Assembly: GCA_037178625.1 (NCBI GenBank)
Contig: CM074137.1
Span: 806,001-870,000 of the forward strand
Direction: 5' to 3'
Origin: Skeletonema tropicum
Taxonomy: Eukaryota; Bacillariophyta; Thalassiosirophyceae; Thalassiosirales; Thalassiosiraceae
Length of the DNA stretch: 64,000 bases
This document shows positions 1-10,945 of the stretch, one piece after another. The notes below the pieces were generated by a model, which made no database searches, was not told where the DNA came from, and saw nothing but the letters and a program-made list of their open reading frames with translations. The translations under genes were made by a program, and so were the position numbers. Numbering within the stretch: position 1 is the stretch's first letter; each line of letters opens with the position of its first letter.

Positions 1-1181
1 CAAAGACACAGTCTACCATACCCACGAGCATTCGGTATTTCAATGGGTGACGTGCATCCTCAATGATTGGGATGACATTGGTACGGCCCTTGGCAACATT
101 AAGGAGATCACGACCAGGACGATGGGAGAATTCTACAGCGTACACATTTCCCTTGGGACCGACAATATCGGAAACGTGAGAGACTGATGTTCCTGCAGCT
201 GCTCCAAGGTAGAGTACCTTGGAGCCAGGCTTGATCCAAATGTTGTCTACACCACCAAGAATGGCGGCAGCCACTATATTGTCCAAGAAATGAGTATTTC
301 AGATGAAGATATGAGCATGAATAGAGCCAGAAAAGAAACAAGAGACTTGTGTGCATGAAAAAGAAGAGATAATGGACCAACTCACACTTGGATCTAAAGG
401 GGTTCCAAACCCTGTATTCTACCTTGACAGCATTGCCATCTGGTCCAGGTGGACTTTCCACACTTATCCTCTTCTCGCCATACACTGCAACTCCAGGTGT
501 ACTATTCAATGTGACCAAGGCATCTTCTTTTCCACGAGCGATAAAGACACCCTCGTGACGATGCGGTTCAATTACAACCTTGGCGCCACCCTTCATGCCA
601 CCTCCTCCACGTCCACCACCGCGTCCACCACCTTTTTATGTTTCAAGAAACAATGAAGGATGAGTTTGAGCAAGAATAATGAATATATGAATGTTGATGC
701 ATATCTTGAAAAAGCGCAAATCAGTGCACATAATAATATATCGTACCTCTTCCTCCGCCTCTTCCACCGCCTCTTCCTCCACCACGTCCACCACCTCTTC
801 CTCCGCCTCCTCTACCTCTGTTGTATTGAATTCGTTAAAAACAATAGCAAACGGGATTAGTTAGTTGCAGAAGTTGCATAATTCGATGCAAGAGATTTGT
901 TCATTTACGCTTTGGATAGTCCCAAAATGATCTTTACAAGCTTGACGAAGTGCATCTGAGCTTATCATCTCACTTTTCCACATTTCATTCTCCAGACGTC
1001 AGCTCATCCCACCCATCATTTTACCCTCCTACCAATCACATCCATCAACTTCACATCTATCATCCATCATCGGCACGTACCTGCCTCCACCACCTCTTCC
1101 ACCACCACCACGACCTCCTGGCGATCTTCCACCTCTGCCTCCTCTTCCTCCGGGTGATCTACCTCCAAATCGTCCTGACAT
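1..1181 (-). CDS. Fibrillarin (snoRNP rRNA 2'-O-methyltransferase), 5' part, five-block gene truncated by window edge
   Basis: Fibrillarin is the methyltransferase of box C/D snoRNPs and acts on pre-rRNA in the nucleolus. I read four exons on the minus strand: 1181-1081, an exon with right edge near 816 and left edge 747, 631-386, and 273-1 (continuing out of the window). Exon 1 starts [15 protein letters not shown] and, with the second exon, encodes a long Gly/Arg-rich (GAR) domain; the third continues it and then enters the catalytic part ([31 protein letters not shown]). Splicing 386 to 273 gives [20 protein letters not shown], then [20 protein letters not shown], the SAM-binding motif, ending near [13 protein letters not shown]. 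Donors read GTACGT, GTACGA and GTGAGT. The GAR domain is thus split over three exons, with introns inside Gly-rich sequence. The C-terminal third is missing from the window. The family call is very secure; the right edge of exon 2 is the least certain boundary. Confidence 0.95.
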
Positions 1182-1415
1182 TGTTTAGCTCTCTATGTAT
1201 ATATAGTAGTTGTTGTTCTTTCACTGACTGTATCTCTCCGCGGTGCAGCTGGCTATCATTATTTGATAGATTTGATCGATGGTTTTTGCTTGATGATTGA
1301 TTTTGATTGATGGGTGGTGAGATTTGGCGGGAGCGCCGTCTTGCGTCGTCTCACGATCTTCAGCTTGCTAATCTGCAGTTGCAGTCTGCAGCCATAAGCC
1401 ATAGCAATAGCAGTG

Positions 1416-2213
1416 ATGAAAATAACAACCATGCCGTCATCGATCCTACACAGCCTCTCAACCTTCCTATCACGCCGCTACAATCTCAACAGCACCCCCA
1501 GTGATCGTGATCGTGAATCACTCGCACGTGATGTAGCCTACAGTCTCAAACATATCCCTACTACTACTACTACCACTGCCTCGCCACAATCACACCGCCA
1601 ACAGCAGCAACTGGATACCACTTCCGTAGAAGATGGCAATGATCCATTAGAAACAACCTTAGTAGAGTTAGAGGAAGCATTGACTAATTGTGAATCATCG
1701 CTGGATCAGTTTGAAACGAAGGAGAGGTTTTTGTACGTGCGTATTGAGAGGTATAGAGAGATGATTCGTGAGAGGGAGTGTGTTCTTGCTGGAATACTAC
1801 AACAGCGAGAGGGCGGGGGACAAGAGCAAAAAATAATAGGGTCAAGTAGTGATGATGATTATGACAACGATGCGAATACTAGCGCTAGTAGTGATAAAGG
1901 AGAAGAAGACGAAGCAACAACAATGGTAGATGCACAAGTACCAGAAACACAAGACAACGATGTGGAGAACAATGACATCAAAAATAATAACAATAATCTG
2001 ACACAAGAACAAAAAATCACCCAACTCCAAATCAAACACCAACAAGATCAAACCAACTTACACGACGTAGAAACAATCCATGCAGATATCATTGTACAAA
2101 TTGAGACACTCAAGCGACGGATACTAGAATTGGCTGATAAAAAGGAGGATATACTGAAGAAAAGGGAGGAGTGTCGTGAGTTTTTGGTGGAGTTTGCTGA
2201 GAGGGAATTTTGA
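1416..2213 (+). CDS. Coiled-coil, acidic protein of unknown function
   Basis: Open frame of 265 residues from ATG 1416 (a second ATG at 1431 would also serve). Nothing in it matches a family I recognise. Residues about 75-125 and 195-265 are Glu/Lys/Gln-rich with heptad character, the last stretch (ETLKRRILELADKKEDILKK) being a clear coiled coil. Between them lies a low-complexity acidic region with Ser, Asp and Asn runs. It starts 234 bp from the fibrillarin start on the opposite strand, so the two genes probably share a divergent promoter. A cytoskeletal or scaffold role would be guesswork. Codon use and the uninterrupted length support a real gene; the N-terminus is uncertain. Confidence 0.6.
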   Translation: MKITTMPSSILHSLSTFLSRRYNLNSTPSDRDRESLARDVAYSLKHIPTTTTTTASPQSHRQQQQLDTTSVEDGNDPLETTLVELEEALTNCESSLDQFETKERFLYVRIERYREMIRERECVLAGILQQREGGGQEQKIIGSSSDDDYDNDANTSASSDKGEEDEATTMVDAQVPETQDNDVENNDIKNNNNNLTQEQKITQLQIKHQQDQTNLHDVETIHADIIVQIETLKRRILELADKKEDILKKREECREFLVEFAEREF

Positions 2214-2640
2214 ATTTGCGCCAATTTCGTATATTCTGTTGATTTCGCTCCAAGGTAGTGACAATAATTTGAAATGATGGTTCTTCTGACCCAAAACGCT
2301 GCGATAGAGACAGTCAGATCACTTCTCAAGACCAGATGTTCTTGAAGAGTTAGATCTTGGTTCTGTCTATTCTTGAACTTGAAGGGGGTAAGTACTCGAA
2401 GCGAGGGGCCGGTGTACTGGTCTCTTCTGTAAGGTGCTGGCCAGTTACCGCACATGTTATTTAGCTATCAATCAATAAACAATTGAGATGAGTTGATGAG
2501 TCACCATATAAAACATGAAATTATCAGACGTGGCCGGAAGGGCGCGTCTCTTGCCGCAATTATCGGACATGGCCCGGCGGGCCTGTCTCCTCCGTACAAT
2601 TATTTGATGATGTAGATAGCTAGATAGATTATTTTAGTTA
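2214..2640. other. Intergenic, convergent gene ends; two imperfect copies of a ~40-bp GC-rich motif
   Basis: No convincing reading frame. At about 2519-2610 a unit of the form TTATCrGACrTGGCCsG followed by a GC-rich stretch occurs twice in tandem (starting near 2520 and 2559). The right end holds a T-rich stretch just before the sulfotransferase stop codon that is copied again near 15.7 kb. Confidence 0.4.
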
Positions 2641-4143
2641 CTACTCTCTAGACACACTAGAATTAGAGCTTGCACCAAACTTGTCAAGTAAATGTTTCTG
2701 CAGAGCTGTGTGTTGTAATAAAAAGGCATCCGAGTCCACATCACAAAGCTTCTTGGAACTAAAAGCATCTTCAAATGATGCAGTAAGTTCAGCTTGGGCT
2801 TCATGAGAGGTGACACCAAACACAGATTGATAAAGTTCAACCGAAGCTGAGAAAATTTGTTTTCGAGTCAAATCATTTGGACAGATGAATTCCAAGAATT
2901 TTGATCTCTCCCCTTCTTCACTAAGATATTTCTCTATGGTATTGCGGGCTACTCTTCGCTCCACGCCGGGTGGAATCATGCCTTTCTTGCGAGCAGAGAT
3001 GGCAATTTTATCATCCCAAGTCAAGTATTCTGCCCTTTGATTCATTTCCAATGAGCTACTTTCCTCCATAAGATTATTGGATGTTTGATTATCAATGGAT
3101 AAATAGCGCAAAAAATCGTACAGCACGTTCCTTCTCCCGTAATCAATAACGTGTAAATTCACACGAGTGCTCCCTGCACTTGCTTGACGAAGACATTTAA
3201 AAGTGCCTAACGCATTCAAGGCAGTGCTGAACTCGTCTCCTGAGAATGTTGAAATAGCAGGTACCAAACGCCCGTCGTCTTCAGGCCACCTTTGAAACCT
3301 TGGTCTTGATGACATCGCCATTGTCCCATATCTGTAGTAATAAAACGAAATCATCAAATCCCACAAGTGCCGATATGTAAAGATTAAGTCAATGGTAAAT
3401 TCATCCCCAAGCGAGGCAACCATGTCTTGAAACATGCCGCAACCATGTCTTGAAACAGTGCCTCCAATATTTTCATTGGAAATAACAAAGGTTGTTTTGT
3501 TTGCATAATGATAATGGTTCAAAATGAACTTTTTGTAGTTTTCCCAACAGGATGGAATACCACCAGTATTATTTTTTGTGGTTCTTGGAGCTTTCCATGA
3601 TTTCATGCATGCTGGTAACCATGCCTCCCTGGTTACAACTTTTTTGTACGAGGTTAATCCCTCATCATCCTCAAATTCTTCATCAGCATCATCTTCAAGT
3701 TCTTCTTCAGCAACGAAAGGGAATTGTTCTTTGTACTGCTTCATCCGGTCAGTAGCATTGAACAAGTCTCTACACGACTGAGCTTCAACCACTTCTATCC
3801 CGGTGCTACTCCAGGTGCTACTCATTGCTTTCTCAAATCCAACCAGAGAGCACTGAATTGTTGTGGTGGCGGTTTTGGGAGGTCCAACATGAATTATGAG
3901 TCTAGCTGGGCGCACATTCGTATTTGCACTCGAAGTTTTGAATTGAGCTTGAGGTTTGGCTTTCAGAGTGTTACTTTCTGTTCCTGGGGCAGAGTTGTAT
4001 TTGTTTTGTATACCAAGACTTGTGAATATTTGCACAGCAGTGATAACGAGGCTGAATGAAATCGCTACCCAAACAATGTCAGAGGCAGAGGATATTTTTT
4101 TACAGGAGTGCTTATACTTCCCTGGCTTCTTTGGCTTTAGCAT
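2641..4143 (-). CDS. Type II membrane sulfotransferase-like protein
   Basis: 500 residues from ATG 4143; the frame stays open upstream to 4326 without another good ATG. A basic N-terminus is followed by one membrane anchor (residues about 22-44), a Ser/Thr-rich stem, and then RLIIHVGPPKTATTTIQ (81-97), which is the 5'-phosphosulfate loop that binds PAPS in carbohydrate sulfotransferases. This architecture is that of Golgi type II enzymes that sulfate glycans. An acidic insert (EELEDDADEEFEDDEG) follows. The middle part (FTIDLIFTYRHLWDLMISFY) resembles the 3'-phosphate-binding region of the family, including the conserved Arg of TYRH. The substrate cannot be read from the sequence; sulfated cell-wall or exported polysaccharides are plausible in diatoms. 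Diatoms hold many divergent members of this family. Confidence 0.75.
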   Translation of the reverse strand: MLKPKKPGKYKHSCKKISSASDIVWVAISFSLVITAVQIFTSLGIQNKYNSAPGTESNTLKAKPQAQFKTSSANTNVRPARLIIHVGPPKTATTTIQCSLVGFEKAMSSTWSSTGIEVVEAQSCRDLFNATDRMKQYKEQFPFVAEEELEDDADEEFEDDEGLTSYKKVVTREAWLPACMKSWKAPRTTKNNTGGIPSCWENYKKFILNHYHYANKTTFVISNENIGGTVSRHGCGMFQDMVASLGDEFTIDLIFTYRHLWDLMISFYYYRYGTMAMSSRPRFQRWPEDDGRLVPAISTFSGDEFSTALNALGTFKCLRQASAGSTRVNLHVIDYGRRNVLYDFLRYLSIDNQTSNNLMEESSSLEMNQRAEYLTWDDKIAISARKKGMIPPGVERRVARNTIEKYLSEEGERSKFLEFICPNDLTRKQIFSASVELYQSVFGVTSHEAQAELTASFEDAFSSKKLCDVDSDAFLLQHTALQKHLLDKFGASSNSSVSRE

Positions 4144-4988
4144 GCTAATGCTATTTCGAGATAACGAGCGTGGTACGCAGTAGCTGGTGATGATGCGTGC
4201 ACGTGAAGAGGGGAAGGGGTGGATGATAGATAGCTCAAGGAGACCAGGTGGTTCAATAGTACCATTGCCCTGGCCCGTCGATTTTATGTAGGGATGATCT
4301 TTGTCTTGGCGAGATTTCACAATCAACTTGGGCCATGTGTGTCACTGAAGTATCCAATGGCAAAACCTATCTGACAGATAACATAGCAACTTAGTACCGT
4401 ATGTTACTTGTCTGCCAAGTTTGTTAGTACCGGTTTGATCGCCAATATTTTTCTAAGTGACATATACAAGACAAATGCGTACAATAAGTAAAAGATACTC
4501 GGAAACACAGAAAAAATTTGTATTCAATGCGTAGGTGTGGAATTTACCAGTACACGTAAATGTAGTGCACCATAACTCCATACAACATAGTAGCTCACTA
4601 TTTCCTATTTCTATTTCCTATCCTTCATCTCTGTTTGCATCATGGAGATCTGGGATACTAACATTTTGTCCTTGAGATAGCCTTTCATTTGCATAACATT
4701 GAACACCATCGCATCAAAGTTTGCTACTTCTTATTCCCTCTAGAGAGTGAGGTTGGAAACTGATAGGCTGAAGTCAAATGCCGCTGCAGCCAAAGAAGCA
4801 ACTGCTGCCAATGCTTGCTGTGCGATAATGTAGGAATACTATATCAATAGGATTAATTTTGTTTTCATTGTCAAGAATCACTTGAACGACGTAATGAATT
4901 CATTTCTGTTACACCCAGAAAAGAGGCAGGTAATGTGAACTAAAAAACGCTGCTTCTAATGATCTGATAATACTCTGCAGTCACATAT
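4144..4988. other. Intergenic between two minus-strand genes
   Basis: No supported gene. Two short stretches (about 4482-4520 and 4678-4742) are recognisably similar to 21024-21060 and 21080-21140 near the Kazal remnant, so this interval contains old duplicated non-coding sequence. A short direct repeat of TTTCTATTTCCTA lies near 4605. Confidence 0.4.
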
Positions 4989-7640
4989 TCAAGTCATTTC
5001 AGCCCCCTCATTCATAAGCAGGCTAGAAGTCCTGACATCATCTTCGTCCTCCTCTATCCTACCCCCAAACAGCAATGCATCCGCAGCACGGATAGCACGT
5101 GGATTATCCCATATATCATTCAATTCACCATTTCTGCGAGCCATAAAGAGAAATGTACCAAGGCAGCAGGGTACTAAATACAATAGCGCCGGTTGCCCCA
5201 TTTGCATGAGGTAAACGGCTGCGTTAGCCATGGCCAATCCAACAGCGTAAGCCACAACAACTGGACCGAAGTATCCACCCTGACAACAAAAGTTCCATGA
5301 CGATTTGTTTGGGTCTCCTCCGCCGTTAGGAACTCGTCCCGAACCACCCGACACAAGACCCATCAAACGCTTCGCCTCATCAAACCTTGATGCGAAGCTC
5401 AACAACAATCCGGGAAGGACAATATCTCCAAGTCCCAACATGGACGACCCTCCCTGATAATCTCCAATACGAGGAATGGCAAACAGCATAGGGAGAGGTT
5501 CGCCACCCTTACAATCCGCCGAACTGGGATACTTCTCACACCATGAAGGATCAGCCTTGGGCGGACCGCCACTCGTAGCTACATTCACCATAATGGACTC
5601 ACCATGCTTCGTCAGCAACGGCGTTACAAACACAAAGAAAATGTCGTAAAAGAATGCCACCGTGAGTAAAATGGCTGCTACTCGAATAGCATTAATCTTG
5701 ATCGTGCCCAAGAACGTAATGCACATGCATGCCCCGAATACATCTTGAATGATCCAGTAGAACAAGTGCGATTCAGGGTGTATGACTGTGAATGCAATGT
5801 AAAGCCATGTTCCTCCAACAGCGTACGCAATAGTATTCGCCATGATGTCCAACGATGTGATTGGACCAAAGCATGAATAGAGGCACATGAGAATCTTCCC
5901 CTTGCACCCTCCATTGAGTGCAGCACGTGTGGCATTCTCTTCCGAGAGGCATTCCATTGGCCTCATGGGACCTTTCCAACGTAACTTACGGAAGAGACGA
6001 ATGAGCAATGGATAAATAACAACTTGGGCAAATGCTCCGGAACATCCAAAGGCGTAAAAGACCTTGACCACATTGAAAATCTTGAAATAAAAGAGGACGA
6101 GGAGTGATGTGGATGCCATGGCAATAAATCCTACTGCATGGGAGGCGTCCAACTCAAGAGATTCTTCTTCCTGGTGAATATGAAGAGGTTGAACATTACC
6201 GCGGTTGGAAATGACAGCAGCGGCAGCATCGTCACCTCCACGGTAGATGGTACGTTCACCATCTTCCGAGGGTGGTGATGCTGCCGTAGCATTGGTTTCA
6301 ATGCGCTCACGAGATTGGGATCGACTTCTTGGAGTACCATCACGACGTTCCGGAGTATTGGGTGGTCGTTCCATGATATGCTCCTCACCTTCCTGCCCCC
6401 TAGCAGCAGAAGCAGCCACAGCGGCCACCCTACCCGCCCTAGTCATCAAATGTCTCTTTTTCAAAATCGCATTGGCATAATTCCTATAATCACTAGACGA
6501 ATAATAACTCGCCATCCACGCCACAAACACCCCCAACGCCCAAATAATATATGCCGCAGAATTCACCGATGGTCTATCTCTTGCATACATGCTCATCACA
6601 ATGGGATCCCCATTCCCATTATTATTATTATTGTCATCCCCATTATTCCAACTCACCCCATTCACCAAATCCAACAATTCCGTAGCCTGCTGCATGGTAA
6701 GATATACTGCCGGGATAGTTACCTCCTTTTGCTCTTCTACACTCAAGGTTGTATCTGCATACAACCAAATGGCAAAATCCCATGCACAACATGCCTCATA
6801 TTTCAAATCTCCATCACTCCCCTGGTCTGTCACATTTTTCCCCGTAACCAAACACCGTTGACTTTCACACGAACGAATAAATGACGATGATGAACTACCA
6901 CCATCTCCATCATCTGCAGCAGTAGCAGCAGCATACTTGACACATAAATTATTCTCACTATTCCCAATCAAATACTCGTCATTCTTCACATTATACCCCC
7001 CCGGCATACTACTCACAAAGTCCAATTGATTCTGTACCACATTTTCTGGAATGAACGCTTGTCCATTGGTACAATCGTAATCTTGTTTGTCAATTGGCCA
7101 AATGACATCGTCGATTGTATAATCGTTTCGTGTGTACGCATCATTATTGGAGGATCCATCGTCATTGTTTGTGGTGTTGGTCACGTTGAGTGAATATCGA
7201 CTGGAAAGTGACCCATAGATTAGAATGGCCGAGGCACCCAATCGTTGGGCTGAGAGGGCCTTGCGTTCAAAGGAGCATTGGCCACGGGGGACGAGGATTG
7301 CGGCATTGTTGTAGGTGGTGCTACTACTGCTGTCGCTGTTGCTGTAGGTGGTCCAACCGTAGGATTCATTGCAGAGGTACGGATCATCATTGGGTGGAAA
7401 AGTTGGAATTAAACCCACTCCAGCTGGACGGGACGATGATGATGATGACAAGTGATGTCCATCGGTATAACTAACAAGAGAGGAACCAAATGAGGCCTGT
7501 GACGCGAGAAGGGTGAGTGGAGTGGGCACTCCGGGAAGGAGGATATCGATTGTGGCGGTTTGGAGGATGGATTGGGCTGGTGTGAGGAGAAGGAGCGTGC
7601 TCGAGAGGAAAAGGAGGAACCGTGCGCTGGTAGTCGTCAT
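4989..7640 (-). CDS. Signal peptide peptidase-like intramembrane aspartyl protease (SPPL2 type)
   Basis: 883 residues from ATG 7640 (an in-frame GTG lies 18 nt upstream). It should cleave type II transmembrane segments within endomembranes. Order: signal peptide (1-24), a lumenal protease-associated (PA) domain with the typical CSFERKALSAQRLGASAILI, a membrane helix about residue 375, a long cytosolic Ser/Arg/Glu-rich insert, then the multi-span catalytic region. The three family signatures are present: FFYDIFFVF (Asp666), LGLGDIVLPG (Asp739) and QPALLYLVP (PAL, starting at Pro817). The PA domain distinguishes SPPL2-type proteins from plain SPP. Asn runs and poly-Ser in the PA region are lineage padding. 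No intron is needed. It stands 472 bp from the divergent heme oxygenase. Family and catalytic residues are secure; subcellular site is inferred. Confidence 0.95.
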   Translation of the reverse strand: MTTTSARFLLFLSSTLLLLTPAQSILQTATIDILLPGVPTPLTLLASQASFGSSLVSYTDGHHLSSSSSSRPAGVGLIPTFPPNDDPYLCNESYGWTTYSNSDSSSSTTYNNAAILVPRGQCSFERKALSAQRLGASAILIYGSLSSRYSLNVTNTTNNDDGSSNNDAYTRNDYTIDDVIWPIDKQDYDCTNGQAFIPENVVQNQLDFVSSMPGGYNVKNDEYLIGNSENNLCVKYAAATAADDGDGGSSSSSFIRSCESQRCLVTGKNVTDQGSDGDLKYEACCAWDFAIWLYADTTLSVEEQKEVTIPAVYLTMQQATELLDLVNGVSWNNGDDNNNNNGNGDPIVMSMYARDRPSVNSAAYIIWALGVFVAWMASYYSSSDYRNYANAILKKRHLMTRAGRVAAVAASAARGQEGEEHIMERPPNTPERRDGTPRSRSQSRERIETNATAASPPSEDGERTIYRGGDDAAAAVISNRGNVQPLHIHQEEESLELDASHAVGFIAMASTSLLVLFYFKIFNVVKVFYAFGCSGAFAQVVIYPLLIRLFRKLRWKGPMRPMECLSEENATRAALNGGCKGKILMCLYSCFGPITSLDIMANTIAYAVGGTWLYIAFTVIHPESHLFYWIIQDVFGACMCITFLGTIKINAIRVAAILLTVAFFYDIFFVFVTPLLTKHGESIMVNVATSGGPPKADPSWCEKYPSSADCKGGEPLPMLFAIPRIGDYQGGSSMLGLGDIVLPGLLLSFASRFDEAKRLMGLVSGGSGRVPNGGGDPNKSSWNFCCQGGYFGPVVVAYAVGLAMANAAVYLMQMGQPALLYLVPCCLGTFLFMARRNGELNDIWDNPRAIRAADALLFGGRIEEDEDDVRTSSLLMNEGAEMT

Positions 7641-8112
7641 TGTTGCATTGATGATCACTAATTTCTTCTTCGTATATTATTATCGGAGCAGTGTTGTCGT
7701 CTTGATACTTGATCGAATATTGGCGTCGTTCAGTGGCAATGCCATCTGTGCATGATATGCCTACCGATGCCTACGGGATTTTGTACCGCATGGTCTCGAT
7801 AGCACGACCCAATGACTTTTGGAACTTTTCGGAACTGCAAGGAGGAGAACTGAAAATGATGGGTTTTAGGCAAAGCGTCGATTGGATTATTTATCCCCAT
7901 CGACATCGAAAATCGAAAATCTGCACTCATACTGACTCACCATGAGCATGAGCAGCTGCCGCTGCCACACCGCCCGAACGAAGGTTGATAATGATGAGTA
8001 ACAAACACGACAACCCTTGTTGTTTGGTACCATACTGCAGCTAATCAATTGTTATTACCTAAAGTAACATACCTCTTGCACTCTTAACAACTTCTTGACG
8101 AAACAATTAATT
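7641..8112. other. Shared upstream region of the SPPL2-like and heme oxygenase genes
   Basis: Divergent promoter interval of 472 bp. No TATA box or operator can be assigned with confidence. Short frames here are on both strands and unsupported. Confidence 0.35.
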
Positions 8113-9054
8113 ATGAAGTTCGCAGCATTTCTTGTGAGCCTCTTGGCCTCTCACTCTCATGCTTTTCATAATTCTCTTCCGACAGCTCATCATCACCAAA
8201 GTTGTAGCCGAGTGATAACTACTACTACTACTTCTTCATCACAACTCTTTTCTACTGAAGTAGCGCCCTCAGAAGAAACGGTAGAGGTGGTAGAAAGTAC
8301 AGCTGCTGCAGTTGCTGAAAAAGCACCACCAAAAGCTACTACAGACGTCAACCCACGGCTAGAAGGTCTAGCACTCATGCTCGACGATGGAACACGGAAA
8401 TCACACAGCATGGCCGAGAACACACGATTCGTCGCCGGGTTCTTCAAAGGACTTGCCGATCCAGTTTCTTACAAAGCACTCCTCACAAGTTTATACTTTG
8501 TCTACGAAGCCATGGAAGAAGCCATGGAACATTCGACAGAGGAACGTGTCAAGACGTTGGATTATCCAGAACTACGTCGTGTGGAATCACTGCAGAAGGA
8601 TATGGACTTCTTTTACGGTGAGAAATGGCAAGAGGAGATTCATCCCAGTCCAGCGGCCAAGGCGTACGTGGCACGAATTCAAGAAATTGCTGAAACCAAA
8701 CCGTACCTGATGATTGCACACCAATACACTCGATACCTCGGTGACTTGTTTGGTGGTCAAATGATGAGTAACATGGCGAGACGTAGCCTCAGTCTTGAAA
8801 ATGGTGATGGGACGGCATTTTACAACTTTGAGGATATTCCCAGTGCCAAAGATTTTATTACATTGTGGTATACGAGTCTGAATGAGTTGGAGTTGACGCA
8901 ACAACAGAAAGAAGAGATTGTGGATGAAGCCAATCTGGTGTTTGCATTGAATATTGATGTGTTGCAAGAATTGAGTGGATCGCCTCTGAAGGCAATGTTG
9001 ACTCTTGCTGTGAATAGTTTGAAGGAGAAGAGGCTTTGGCCATTCTTGAGTTAA
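8113..9054 (+). CDS. Plastid-targeted heme oxygenase
   Basis: 313 residues from ATG 8113; an in-frame TTG upstream is not needed. It opens heme to biliverdin, CO and iron using ferredoxin in the plastid, feeding phytochrome chromophore synthesis and iron recovery. MKFAAFLVSLLASHSHAFHN is a signal peptide ending in a SHAFHN cleavage zone whose Ala-Phe step resembles the ASAFAP-type motif of complex plastids, followed by a Ser/Thr-rich transit region to about residue 75. The catalytic domain has the proximal ligand in GTRKSHSMAENT (His98) and the family signature YTRYLGDLFGGQMM (205-218). Length of the mature domain (about 225 residues) is normal for HO1-type enzymes. No intron. Confidence in family and plastid targeting is high. 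Confidence 0.95.
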   Translation: MKFAAFLVSLLASHSHAFHNSLPTAHHHQSCSRVITTTTTSSSQLFSTEVAPSEETVEVVESTAAAVAEKAPPKATTDVNPRLEGLALMLDDGTRKSHSMAENTRFVAGFFKGLADPVSYKALLTSLYFVYEAMEEAMEHSTEERVKTLDYPELRRVESLQKDMDFFYGEKWQEEIHPSPAAKAYVARIQEIAETKPYLMIAHQYTRYLGDLFGGQMMSNMARRSLSLENGDGTAFYNFEDIPSAKDFITLWYTSLNELELTQQQKEEIVDEANLVFALNIDVLQELSGSPLKAMLTLAVNSLKEKRLWPFLS

Positions 9055-9769
9055 TATAGAGAAGTAATTTGTTTGTATTACTGTGTTGATGCTGAGTCCA
9101 AAGTATGAACATTAGTTGGAATCTCGCTGCGTGAATCGTGATACGGTACGGCATTTCTCTCTTCCCTAAAAGACAAAACGTTTGTGCACACTCGGTGATG
9201 AGATGACAGTTGAGTCAATTGGCCATTTGATTTCTGGTGCAATAATTGAATAAGCTTGCCTTGAACTTGAAACGTCAAAAGGGAGGCACATTATGCATAG
9301 AGATAGAGCCGGAGCCGGAGAAATGATACGGAAATGAATGAAAGTAAGCGGTCAACACACTACGCAATTAGCTTTATGAATAGGCTAGGAATGGGAGTGG
9401 GAGTGTGAAGATACAAGAATGGATTTGATACGATTCAAGAGAGACAGAAAAGTCGCTACAACCCATGGACGACCGAGGTTGCAACAATAACTACTGATTC
9501 AACTTGAACTCGCTCTATTTCTTCTTTATAGTTGAAGGGGGTAACATTGAGAGTGAGTTTCATCATAATGTATCACGTTGAGAGAACTGCTACAACGAAG
9601 AGAATAGCTGTATGGAATTCCTTTGAAGAATGCATTGTATTGTAAAAGAGAAGAAAGCCTAAATCGAAGTGCTATTTGTTTCAAGTAGTGATACCAGCAA
9701 AAGCAAAAGCGGCTCATGGGCATATTGGCGACGCTAGATACGATATGGCTCAATTAGGTGCCGTTGGTC
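9055..9769. other. Intergenic, no gene seen
   Basis: Downstream of heme oxygenase. Only short frames on both strands without motifs. It leads into the satellite-like repeat cluster. Confidence 0.35.
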
Positions 9770-10560
9770 AGCTCACACTCACGGACACGGAACCCCTCAG
9801 ATCAGCTCTAACGTCAACGTTTCTATGGTATCGTCGCCGAGTATAATGGGCCACTAAAAGCTGTTCATAAGCTGATCGACGACGATAGATACGATAATGA
9901 TATGGTGGAATAAAGTGCTGCGGGCCAGCCCCAACCCCAATTGGACCTTTCAGACTTCAGATCAGCTATGACGTTGCAGCATCGCTTCGACGTAAGCTAT
10001 CCGTCTGCGCAGTGCAAATGAGCTTCTATATGGTATCGCAGCCAAGTATAATGGGCCACTAAAAGCTGCCCATGCGCTGATTGACGACGATAGATGCGAC
10101 AACGATGTTATGGTGGAATGAAGTGCTGCGGGCCAGCCCCACAATTGGACGTTTCAGATCAGCTATGACGTTGTAGCAGATCGATCGCTTCTACTTCTCT
10201 ACGTAAGTTATCTGTCTGCGCAGTGTAAATGAGCTTCTACTTCTACGGTATCGCCGCCACTAGAAGTAGAATCGGCTTGTTGAGCCGGCCAGCGAAAACT
10301 CGAATTAGATTTTTCAGATCAGCTACAACTACGACTACAAGTACGAGGTCTAGCTGCGGTTCCACTTACGTATCGCGGTGCAATCCGTTTGAGCAGCGCT
10401 GATGTGCTTGTATACTATATAATGGGCCACTAAAAGCAAAATCAATGGTACTTTAGCGAAAGGTTGAAGTGGTGCAGCCGGCCAGCTCAAAAACTCAAAC
10501 TCAAAATGGACCCTCAGATCAGCTGTAACAGTACGAGGTCATATCATATCCAACTATTCT
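9770..10560 (+). repeat. Satellite-like tandem repeat, cluster A (~4 diverged units of about 185-205 bp)
   Basis: Each unit holds, in order, a GGCCAGC block, a CAGATCAGCT block, TAGCATCGCTTC, TCTGCGCAGTG, and a TATAATGGGCCACTAAAAG core followed by CTGATTGACGACGATAG. The GGGCCACTA core falls at 9848, 10053 and 10424; the expected one near 10.25 kb is eroded. The units are more diverged from one another than those of cluster C. No coding frame persists across units. Confidence 0.85.
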
Positions 10561-10629
10561 GGTTGTATGGAAAGGGCAAAAGCAAAACGTACTTATACTC
10601 ATCTCATACTTACTCTCTATCTCTATAGA

Positions 10630-10945
10630 GGTGGTGTGGTGTAGTGGTATCACCGCCTCTCTTCTGGTTCGGGGTCTTGGGTTCGAGTCTCCCCCGTGCC
10701 AAATCCTGGCTGTTTGAGGTGTCGCAGCTCGGAGTGCGATCTGGGAAAAAAGACCATTACTTGGTTTGGAATTTCATATCACTGCCTCTTTGCTAATTCC
10801 GGGGTGATGGAAAAACTGTTGGTTATTTGCTTAATTACACTCGAAGGGTAGTAACTTGTGACATTGCTCTAGATAATTGTAGATAATTTCGCCCCTGGAG
10901 GGCCAACCATGACGTACTTTAAGATTTCCGTTAATTTTTTTTTTT
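10630..10945 (+). mobile_element. tRNA-headed SINE, apparent full-length copy
   Basis: The 5' end looks tRNA-derived: an A-box-like TGGTGTAGTGG at 10637-10647 and a B-box-like GGTTCGAGTCT at 10680-10690, 43 nt apart as in a tRNA gene. The acceptor and anticodon stems pair badly, so it is not a working tRNA. A unique body of ~200 nt follows (including GGAGTGCGATCTGGGAAA near 10731), then the tail TAATTTCGCCCCTGGAGGGC, GACGTACTTTAAGATTTC and a run of T. The tail recurs four more times in the window (24.7, 26.1, 31.8, 57.5 kb), always as the preserved end of a shortened copy. I could not identify a clear target duplication at this copy. Confidence 0.7.

Noticed and set aside
660..1300. Plus-strand frames rich in His, Leu and Ser
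   Set aside because: They are the complement of the Gly/Arg codons and introns of fibrillarin.
10630..10702. A working tRNA gene
   Set aside because: A and B boxes fit, but the acceptor, anticodon and T stems pair poorly, and the sequence continues into a repeat body; a SINE head explains it better.
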